Source of the DNA: Pseudomonadota bacterium
Lineage (GTDB): Bacteria; Pseudomonadota; Alphaproteobacteria; Rhizobiales; Xanthobacteraceae
DNA length: 13,528 bases
Reading direction: 5' to 3'
Assembly (NCBI GenBank): GCA_023414975.1
Contig: JAEZMI010000206.1
Span: 1 to 13,528, forward strand
The position numbers and the translations under genes are program-made. Position 1 is the stretch's first letter, and each line of letters starts with the position of its first letter. The notes beneath the pieces are model-generated. The model searched no databases. It was given only the letters and a program-made list of their open reading frames with translations, and had not been told where the DNA came from. This document shows positions 8,901 to 13,528 of the stretch, piece after piece.

Positions 8901-8966
8901 GCGGTGCGCGAGGCGTTCGAGCGCATCCTATCCCCACAGCCGTTGCGCCAACGCCGGCGCGCGTGA
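5931..8966 (+). CDS. glnE: Bifunctional glutamine synthetase adenylyltransferase / adenylyl-removing enzyme
   Basis: GlnE adenylylates glutamine synthetase (GlnA) to switch it off when nitrogen is plentiful and removes the AMP by phosphorolysis when nitrogen is scarce, under control of PII protein and glutamine. The product has 1011 residues (E. coli about 946). It contains two nucleotidyltransferase domains, each with its metal-binding aspartates: the N-terminal adenylyl-removase domain with LAMGKHG and SSDVDLIVLYD (D222, D224), and the C-terminal adenylyltransferase domain with LAMGKLGG and SDLDLIVLYD (D737, D739). Both sites are intact, so both activities are expected. ATG 5931 is preferred; a GTG at 5904 would add nine residues, and neither has a strong ribosome binding site. 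The gene follows the kinase by 97 bases on the same strand and may be partly cotranscribed with it. It ends three bases from the convergent oxidoreductase gene. Confidence 0.96.
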   Translation: MAEKRADTVRAGDSIAPTGGAVEGNGPVPVADGLVARLRLETGSRAPAKLPAALRGVFEAAEPAIRARLDALMADHAGARGVLARVITHSPFLTELIRLDPARLLAVLEAEPRAALAAARATMRASVAAGRDEAGVARALRRLRAHSALTIALADIGNVFDLTVVTAELTATADAAIAAATDFLLREAQGEGKLRHGRPEGCGYTLLAMGKHGACELNYSSDVDLIVLYDPEVAPLADGMEAAPFFVRLTQRLVRLIQERTADGYVARVDLRLRPDPASTPVAVSVEAALDYYEREGATWERAAYIKARPIAGDLAVGDAFLKQLSPFVWRRSLDWAAVADVHAMKQDIHAFRGHGAIAVDGHNVKLGRGGIREIEFFAQTQQLIAGGRDPGLRTPRTLQALARLARTGWISEEARAELDEAYHFLRRVEHRLQMVADAQTHSLPEDEEALADFARFMGYARLPAFARALTERLTCVQDHYARLFEDAPPRATVEGRLDFPPGKDDRETLNTLHKLGYADPLAASALVRGWMGGEYRALRPKHVRAELAAIVPLLLDALARGGAPDAALIAADRFFQEMPTALRLMPALVHNPDLVRLLATILGTAPRLGEMLAHRPSLIDALLDPSFFGPLPDEATLTERLDRELEFAEDEEDLLDRARRFRQEQHVLIGVRILSGTLPAARAGEAFARLADVLIRALETAVEARFREAHGRVAGAEMAVLAMGKLGGREMTAGSDLDLIVLYDFDAEHPESDGPKPLYGAQYFARLTQRLVSALTTPTNAGQLYEVDLRLRPSGRSGPVATSLPRFEVYQAEEAWTWEHMALTRARVVSASPAFRARVEAAIAEVLRRERDPIRLAEDIRDMRRAIADEKGDEDRWDLKYARGGLVDIEFIAQYLALAHARAHPAIVDTSTLKVITQAAQAGLIEPQDGQLLADTGKLLHDLTQVLRLCIAGTFRPEEASPALRRLLARAGALPDFSTLEAHLFEAQDAVREAFERILSPQPLRQRRRA

Positions 8967-8969
8967 CGC

Positions 8970-10091
8970 TCACGCCGTGGCGGACAGTTTTTCAGCTACG
9001 CTATCGCCGATGGCGAGGCAGGCGGTCAGGCCGGGCGACTCGATCCCGAACAGTTGGACGAGGCCGGGCACGCCGTGCTCGGCCGGGCCGTCGATGCGGA
9101 AGTCGGCGGCGGGCGTCCCCGGCGGTGTGATCTTCGGCCTTATGCCGGCATAGGCGGGGCTGAGCGCACCGTCCGGCAGCGCCGGCCAGTAGCGGCGGAT
9201 CGCCTCGTAGAAAACCGCGCCGCGCGCGAGAGCCACGTCGTAATCCATCGCCTCGATCCACTCGGTGTCCGGCCCGAACCGGGCCTGCCCGCCGAGATCG
9301 AGCGTGAGGTGGACGCCGAGGCCGGCCTGCTCCGGCACGGGGTAGATGAGCCGCGCGAAGGGCGCCTTGCCCGACAGCGTGAAGTAGCTGCCCTTGCAGA
9401 AAAAGGCTGGCGGGATGCTCGCCGCCGGGATGCCCTCGATGGCGCGGGCCAGCGGCACCGCACCGTGCCCCGCGGCGTTGACGAAACTGCGGCAGCGCAG
9501 AGCCATCGGCGCCTCGCCGCCCACCCGCAGGATGATCCCGTCCGCCGCAACCTCGCCGCCCAGGACCGGTGCGTTGAAGGCGATCATGCCGCCGGCATCT
9601 TCCAGATCGCCGCGCAGGGCGAGCATCAGCCCGTGGCTGTCGATGATGCCAGTGGCCGGGGAGAGCAGGGCCGCGACCGCGTTGAGAGCCGGCTCCACCG
9701 CCCGCGCCTCGGTTCCGGTAAGGGGTTCGAGACTGGTGACGCTGCAGGCGCGCGCATGGGCGTCAATGGCGGCAAGCCGCGCCGTTTCCGCCTCCGTCGT
9801 GGCGACGATCAGCTTGCCGCAGTTGCGGTGAGGAATGGCCCGTTCGGCGCAATAAGCATAGAGCGCGTCGCGCCCGGTAACGCAGAGCCGCGCCTTCAGC
9901 GTGCCGGCGGGATAATAGATCCCGGCATGGATGACCTCGCTGTTGCGGGCCGAGGTTTCCGAGCCGATGAGACCGGTCGCTTCCAGAACCAGAACGTCGC
10001 GACCCGCAAGGGCGAGTGCGCGGGCGATGGCGAGGCCGACCACCCCGGCGCCCGCGACCACGCAATCGATAAACGTCGGTTCGTCGCTCAT
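8970..10091 (-). CDS. FAD-dependent oxidoreductase, L-2-hydroxyglutarate oxidase-like (DAO fold)
   Basis: This is a DAO-fold flavoenzyme of the family that oxidises L-2-hydroxyglutarate to 2-oxoglutarate (LhgO/L2HGDH); related members act on other 2-hydroxy acids or amino acids, so the substrate is inferred. From ATG 10091 it has 373 residues, somewhat shorter than E. coli LhgO (about 420). The N-terminal dinucleotide-binding motif is GAGVVG (14-19) followed by the acidic strand end LEA (E37). The segment [14 protein letters not shown] (about 48-61) is highly characteristic of the family. The C-terminal part has GIRPKI and a [14 protein letters not shown] segment that closes the FAD site. An ATG at 10127 would overlap pleC by 26 bases and add an arginine-rich stretch; it is less likely. 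The gene starts ten bases after the pleC stop, so it is probably cotranscribed with pleC, and runs tail-to-tail into glnE. No signal peptide, so cytoplasmic. Confidence 0.88.
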   Translation of the reverse strand: MSDEPTFIDCVVAGAGVVGLAIARALALAGRDVLVLEATGLIGSETSARNSEVIHAGIYYPAGTLKARLCVTGRDALYAYCAERAIPHRNCGKLIVATTEAETARLAAIDAHARACSVTSLEPLTGTEARAVEPALNAVAALLSPATGIIDSHGLMLALRGDLEDAGGMIAFNAPVLGGEVAADGIILRVGGEAPMALRCRSFVNAAGHGAVPLARAIEGIPAASIPPAFFCKGSYFTLSGKAPFARLIYPVPEQAGLGVHLTLDLGGQARFGPDTEWIEAMDYDVALARGAVFYEAIRRYWPALPDGALSPAYAGIRPKITPPGTPAADFRIDGPAEHGVPGLVQLFGIESPGLTACLAIGDSVAEKLSATA

Positions 10092-10101
10092 GAGCGAGGT
10101 T

Positions 10102-12435
10102 TTAGCGGGCCGGCGCCGCCGGCGCATTACGATATTGCAGCGCAGGCCGGCCCTGCAGCGGCAGGCGGATCACCACCGTCGTGCCGACCCCCTCGGAGGA
10201 GCGCAGGCGCATCGTGCCGCCATGCAGCTCGACCAGGGATTTGGCGATGGCAAGGCCGAGGCCGGAGCCTTTGTAGGTTTTGGTGAACTGGCTCTCGACC
10301 TGCTCGAAGGGCTTGCCGATCTTGGCGAGCGCGCTCTTGGGGATGCCGATCCCGGTATCCTCGATCACCAGCAGCGCGGCGCGGTTCGACGCGCGGGTGC
10401 GCACGGTGATGCGGCCATGCTCCGGCGTGAATTTGATCGCGTTGGACAGGAGGTTGAGGGCGATCTGCTTGAGCGCGCGCCGATCGGCCTCAATGGTCAA
10501 AGCCTCGTCGGTCTCGCTCGTGACGGTGAGGTGCTTCTCGTCGGCCCGTACCGACATGACGCGGATCGCATCGGCGACGATCTCGTCGAGATTGGTCGGC
10601 TGCAGATTGAGCTGAACCCGGCCGGCCTCGATGCGGGACATGTCGAGAATGTCGTTGATGACATCGAGCAGGTAGCGGCCGGAGTCGCGGATGTCGCGGC
10701 AGTACTCGTTGTACTTCTCGCTGCCGAGCGGACCGAACAGGCCGCTTTCCATCAGTTCGGAGAAGCCGATGATCGCATTGAGCGGCGTGCGCAGCTCATG
10801 GCTCATATTGGCCAGGAATTCGGACTTGGCGCGGTTGGCGTCTTCGGCCTTGGTCTTCTCATCGGCGTAGTTCTGCGCGAGCTCGGCGAGCTGGAGGGCC
10901 TGCATCTCCAGTGTCTGCTGCGATTTTCTGAGGTCGGCGACCAGCGCCATCAGGCGCTTCTCGCTCTCCATGAGCCGTTCTTCATGGCGCTTGAGCGCGG
11001 TGATGTCGGTGCCGACGGAGACGAAACCGCCATCCTTGGTGCGCCGCTCGGCCACCTTGAGCCAGCGGCCGCCTTCCAGTTGCGCCTCGAAGGCGCGGGC
11101 GCCTTCCTCCGGCCGGTCTTCGGTGCGCAGGGGGATGCGAACCACCGGCTGGCGGGCGATGGCGGCGATGGTCTCGAACGGCGTGCCCGGCGCGACATTG
11201 GTGTCGCCGAAGCCGTGCAGCGACTGGAACTTGGAATTGCACAGCACCAGCCGGTTGGCGCTATCCCAGAGCACGAAGGATTCGGAGATGCTCTCGATGG
11301 CATCGCGCAGCCGCATGTCGGCCGTGGCGGTGCGCTCGGCGAGGCGCCGTTCCTCTGTGACATCGACGGCGATGCCGACGAGATGGGGCGGTTCGCCATT
11401 TTCCTGCGCCACCACTTCCGCCCGCGCGCGCAGCCACACCCAATGCCCGTCCGCGTGCTTCATGCGGAACACGCGCTCGATGGTTCGGCCCGGCTTGTCG
11501 GCGATTTCCTTGGCGACGTCGTAGAGATTGGTGTCGTCGGGATGCACCAGGGCGGCGACCTCGCCAAACGAGACGAGCTCGTCGCGCGGCTCATGGCCGA
11601 GCATCTCGAACATCGAACTCGACCAGAACATTCGCCCGCGGCCCATATCCCAGTCCCACAGGCCGCAGCGCCCGCGCGAGAGGGCGGTGTCGATACGCGC
11701 GCGCACCGTGTCGTAGATGCCGTCCGCCTCCCGCGCCCGCGTCGCCTGCCAGTGGAAGGCGAAGCCGAGGATCAGCAGCACGGCGCCGGTCGTGCTGAGC
11801 AGGGTGACGGTGAGGATCGTGTCGGATTGCCAGGTGGCCAACGCGCTCGCGATGGGCTGGAGCGCGACCAGCTGCAGCGGCAGGGCGTGGAGATTGTGCA
11901 CGGTGGCGAGGGCCGGCGTGCCGTCCGGCAACGCGACCTCAAGTACCCCTGCATCCTCCGCGAAGATGGCGAGCGCCTGCACATTGCTGATGAGGTGGCG
12001 GATCTGTTCGGCCGTGGTGCTGGTGGTGGCGCCGGATCCGTCGGCATCATGCGTCACCACCACCTTGCCGGCGGCGTCGACGAGACCGTAGCGGCGCTGG
12101 TCATCCACCGCGCGGGCGGGCAGGGCAGCGGCCAGGACGGCGTCCGCCGCGGCGCCGCCGGTGCTGCGGCGGTCGATGTCGCTGGAGATGGCGGCGGCGA
12201 AGAGGGCCAGCTCGTCCTTGGCGTTGGCGAGGGCGTCCGCGCGGTAGGAGCGGATCTGGATGATCGCGGCGACGGCGACGATGGCGATGAACGCCACGAT
12301 CAGCGCCGGCACCGCCTTGCGCATGAAGGGTTCGGCGTCGACCAGCCGCTGATAAGCAGGTTTCGCGACCGTACGCGCAAGGCCTTGCATGGCCTGCGCG
12401 CGCACGGATGCGCCTGCAGCGTTGGCGCGCGCCAT
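10102..12435 (-). CDS. pleC: PAS-containing sensor histidine kinase, PleC/DivJ type
   Basis: This is a membrane-bound hybrid-free sensor kinase of 777 residues. PleC acts as kinase and phosphatase on the cell-cycle regulators DivK and PleD, controlling polar development and CtrA activity. TM1 lies at about 41-61, then an extracytoplasmic domain of about 140 residues, TM2 at about 205-226, PAS1 about 246-365 ([20 protein letters not shown]), PAS2 about 375-482, and a coiled-coil-like helix at about 483-537. HisKA has [19 protein letters not shown] with His546. The ATPase domain has LLSNAIKF (N665), DTGIGI (D693) and GSGLGL (723-728). The H-box and following helix match the DivJ/PleC/PdhS subfamily. 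Length and position after glnE agree with what I recall of S. meliloti pleC. GGGGGAGG (12442-12449, minus) is an excellent ribosome binding site six bases upstream. Kinase identity is certain; the PleC assignment is good but could be another subfamily member. Confidence 0.85.
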   Translation of the reverse strand: MARANAAGASVRAQAMQGLARTVAKPAYQRLVDAEPFMRKAVPALIVAFIAIVAVAAIIQIRSYRADALANAKDELALFAAAISSDIDRRSTGGAAADAVLAAALPARAVDDQRRYGLVDAAGKVVVTHDADGSGATTSTTAEQIRHLISNVQALAIFAEDAGVLEVALPDGTPALATVHNLHALPLQLVALQPIASALATWQSDTILTVTLLSTTGAVLLILGFAFHWQATRAREADGIYDTVRARIDTALSRGRCGLWDWDMGRGRMFWSSSMFEMLGHEPRDELVSFGEVAALVHPDDTNLYDVAKEIADKPGRTIERVFRMKHADGHWVWLRARAEVVAQENGEPPHLVGIAVDVTEERRLAERTATADMRLRDAIESISESFVLWDSANRLVLCNSKFQSLHGFGDTNVAPGTPFETIAAIARQPVVRIPLRTEDRPEEGARAFEAQLEGGRWLKVAERRTKDGGFVSVGTDITALKRHEERLMESEKRLMALVADLRKSQQTLEMQALQLAELAQNYADEKTKAEDANRAKSEFLANMSHELRTPLNAIIGFSELMESGLFGPLGSEKYNEYCRDIRDSGRYLLDVINDILDMSRIEAGRVQLNLQPTNLDEIVADAIRVMSVRADEKHLTVTSETDEALTIEADRRALKQIALNLLSNAIKFTPEHGRITVRTRASNRAALLVIEDTGIGIPKSALAKIGKPFEQVESQFTKTYKGSGLGLAIAKSLVELHGGTMRLRSSEGVGTTVVIRLPLQGRPALQYRNAPAAPAR

Positions 12436-12499
12436 CGCTGGCCTCCCCCGAAGTCCCAGAGCCCCATTCCAGTCAAGGAGGGATGTGCCGCATCTCTCC

Positions 12500-12568
12500 G
12501 AATCACCCTGATTTGAATCGAATCGGCCCCTGCCTGTCCAGAGTCCCCGGGAGTCAAGTTAAGGAATC
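12500..12568. repeat. Cluster of six GANTC (CcrM methylation) sites
   Basis: GANTC occurs at 12500-12504, 12515-12519, 12520-12524, 12541-12545, 12551-12555 and 12564-12568 (four GAATC and two GAGTC on the plus strand). Chance expectation for 69 bp is about 0.2-0.3. GANTC is the target of the cell-cycle methyltransferase CcrM in alphaproteobacteria, and GcrA uses methylated GANTC in promoters. The cluster lies 65-133 bases upstream of the pleC ATG and over 110 bases upstream of the fae ATG. Confidence 0.85.
12511..12540 (-). promoter_or_regulatory. Possible sigma-70 type promoter of pleC
   Basis: On the minus strand TGGACA (12540-12535) and TCAAAT (12516-12511) lie 18 bases apart and resemble -35 and -10 hexamers (five and four of six matches). 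Transcription would start near 12504, giving a leader of about 70 bases. One GANTC site overlaps the -10 edge and the next lies in the spacer, an arrangement known for GcrA-dependent promoters. Weak matches, so tentative. Confidence 0.35.
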
Positions 12569-12604
12569 GGCAATCTCTGGGTGGTCGTTACGGTGCAGCG
12601 GTAT

Positions 12605-12617
12605 TGTCGCCGCGACA
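12605..12617. promoter_or_regulatory. Palindrome upstream of fae, possible operator
   Basis: TGTCG CCG CGACA is a perfect 5+3+5 inverted repeat, 65 bases upstream of the fae start. It is the only strong symmetry seen between the GANTC cluster and fae. No convincing -35/-10 pair for fae was found in 12569-12682. Operator function is inferred only from position and symmetry. Confidence 0.3.
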
Positions 12618-12682
12618 CATGGACGGTCGTAAAGTGCTGGTGCTATGGGCTCTCCGACTGCACGCGCATCCTGGAGATAAAA

Positions 12683-13222
12683 ATGAGTGAAATTTGGTTC
12701 CGAACCGGTGAGGCAACGGTACTGGCGGCGGATGGTCAGTTCACCGATGCCATGCCGGAAGTGCTGATCGGTTCGGTGCGTGGTCCGGCGGGCCATGCTT
12801 TCGCGTCGATGATGGGCCAGGTGCAGGGTCACACGCGCATGTTCGTCGTCCGCGACCTGAACCAGCAGGTGCGCCCGGCGACGATGATGACCACCAAGGC
12901 CACCATCCACACGCTGGCCTATGTCGACCTGCTCGGCGGCGTCGTTCAGGGCGCGATCGGCGACGCGATTGTCGACGCGCTGGCCGAAGGCATCCTGCCG
13001 AAGGGCCAGGCGGATGAGCTCTGCATGATCGTGATGGTGTGGCTCGATCCCCGCTGCGCCGAGGACCCGAACCTCGACAAGGCCGACCTCTACCGCACCA
13101 ATTACGAGGCGATGAAGATCGCCCTTGAGCGTGCCATGACCGGCAAGCCGACGGTCGATGAGCTGATCGCCAACCGCACGAGCGTGAAGCACTACGCGCT
13201 CGAGGGCGTGATCGAGTACTGA
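12683..13222 (+). CDS. Formaldehyde-activating enzyme (Fae) family protein, divergent
   Basis: Fae proteins catalyse condensation of formaldehyde with tetrahydromethanopterin in methylotrophs; paralogues (Fae2, Fae3) have unclear roles. The 179-residue product matches the family along its length: GEA near residue 9-11, VLIGSVRGPAG (27-37), VQGAIGDAIVDALAEGILP in the centre, and the NYEAMKIALERAMTGKP segment near the end. By eye, the family's conserved catalytic histidine in the AHIDLIIG segment aligns with Met24 here (DAMPEVLIG), so canonical activity is doubtful. The product is about ten residues longer than classical Fae (about 170). ATG 12683 has GGAGA at 12673-12677; an upstream in-frame ATG (12581) gives a non-family extension. 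No methanopterin-pathway gene lies nearby; the gene stands alone between pleC (divergent) and pepN (convergent). Family membership is strong, function uncertain. Confidence 0.9.
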   Translation: MSEIWFRTGEATVLAADGQFTDAMPEVLIGSVRGPAGHAFASMMGQVQGHTRMFVVRDLNQQVRPATMMTTKATIHTLAYVDLLGGVVQGAIGDAIVDALAEGILPKGQADELCMIVMVWLDPRCAEDPNLDKADLYRTNYEAMKIALERAMTGKPTVDELIANRTSVKHYALEGVIEY

Positions 13223-13232
13223 GAATTCTGAC

Positions 13233-13266
13233 GGCCCGCCCTGCTATGGTGCGGGCCCTTCTCTCC
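13233..13266 (+). terminator. Intrinsic terminator after fae
   Basis: GGCCCGC (13233-13239) and GCGGGCC (13251-13257) form a perfect 7-bp stem with an 11-base loop, followed by the pyrimidine run CTTCTCTCC. It lies 10 bases after the fae stop. A separate perfect palindrome CCTGCGCGCAGG (13265-13276) directly follows and touches the pepN 3' end, and might help stop transcription from the other side. Confidence 0.7.
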
Positions 13267-13277
13267 TGCGCGCAGGT

Positions 13278-13528
13278 TCAGTCGAGCGCGCGCGCGGCGA
13301 TGTCCGAGACGTCGGGTGACAGGCCCGGTGTTTCGGAAACCCCCCGCAGCGCGCTCTGGGCTCGGCCGGCGCGTGCGTATTCCAGCGCCCGCCAGCTCTT
13401 GAAGGCGGCGAGCAGCCGCGCGGCGACCTGCGGGTTCCGCTTCTCGATGTCCAGGATCGTCTCGACGAACAGGCTGTAGCCGGAGCCGTCGGTGCGGTGG
13501 AAGCCGGTCTGGTTGGCGGTGAAGAAGG
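13278..13528 (-). CDS. pepN: Aminopeptidase N (PepN), C-terminal fragment
   Basis: PepN is a zinc M1-family aminopeptidase that trims N-terminal residues from peptides in the cytoplasm. Only the last 82 codons are in the window, reading off the right edge on the minus strand, so the catalytic HEXXH region is not visible. The C-terminal helical-repeat domain is recognisable from FHRTDGSGYSLFVE, then ILDIEKRNPQVAARLL, which closely parallels the E. coli PepN tail (FHRQDGSGY, DLNSRNPQVASRL). The stop is TGA (plus-strand TCA at 13278-13280). It converges with fae across a 55-base gap that holds the fae terminator. Confidence 0.92.
   Translation of the reverse strand, partial: FFTANQTGFHRTDGSGYSLFVETILDIEKRNPQVAARLLAAFKSWRALEYARAGRAQSALRGVSETPGLSPDVSDIAARALD

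Noticed and set aside
9931..12516. Plus-strand open frame of 861 codons opposite pleC
   Set aside because: It is antisense to a kinase with all catalytic motifs and an excellent ribosome binding site. The translated product has no domain character and is a composition artefact.
12559..12562. TTAA half-site that might belong to a CtrA box near pleC
   Set aside because: No second TTAA lies at the required 7-base spacing, so a full CtrA site is not supported.
12581..12682. Upstream ATG that would extend fae by 34 residues
   Set aside because: The extension is Cys/Trp/Arg-rich with no family similarity and lacks a good ribosome binding site, while ATG 12683 has GGAGA upstream and matches the family start.
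13246..13479. Plus-strand 77-codon open frame after fae
   Set aside because: It overlaps the fae terminator and is antisense to the clearly recognisable PepN C-terminus.

Overview
The window reads as a chromosomal segment of a GC-rich alphaproteobacterium, most likely a member of the Hyphomicrobiales (Rhizobiales), perhaps close to the Xanthobacteraceae. The support is the very high GC at third codon positions, a glnE and a PleC-type kinase of alphaproteobacterial character, and the gene order, which from memory resembles the cycHJKL - degP1 - regulator - kinase - glnE - pleC block of Sinorhizobium meliloti. The genus is a guess. I see no insertion sequence, phage gene, CRISPR array, tRNA or rRNA. 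This looks like stable core chromosome, with one less common gene (a Fae homologue).

Layout. Positions 2-1878 hold the end of a cytochrome c maturation operon: the 3' two thirds of ccmF, then ccmH five bases later. A short leader with a strong inverted repeat leads into degP (1972-3513), a periplasmic serine protease/chaperone, closed by a clear intrinsic terminator. Next come an OmpR-type response regulator and its overlapping histidine kinase (3763-5833), then glnE (5931-8966), the bifunctional enzyme that adenylylates and deadenylylates glutamine synthetase. The minus strand then carries an FAD-dependent oxidoreductase of the L-2-hydroxyglutarate oxidase type (8970-10091), which ends three bases from the glnE stop. 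Ten bases upstream of it on the same strand lies a large PAS sensor kinase that I call PleC (10102-12435). A divergent intergenic region separates pleC from a plus-strand fae homologue (12683-13222). That gene ends in a terminator facing the 3' end of pepN (13278-13528, minus).

How the parts fit. CcmF and CcmH attach haem to apocytochromes c in the periplasm. DegP and the adjacent two-component pair plausibly form an envelope-stress unit. GlnE sets glutamine synthetase activity to nitrogen status. PleC is expected to act on the DivK/PleD cell-cycle pathway.

Most notable observations: (1) six GANTC sites, the CcrM methylation target, within 69 bp of the pleC-fae intergenic region, overlapping a possible pleC promoter; (2) a Fae homologue whose residue aligned with the catalytic histidine appears to be methionine; (3) a perfect 11-bp inverted repeat in the degP leader whose right arm covers most of the ribosome binding site. 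I do not see a wholly new multi-gene system.
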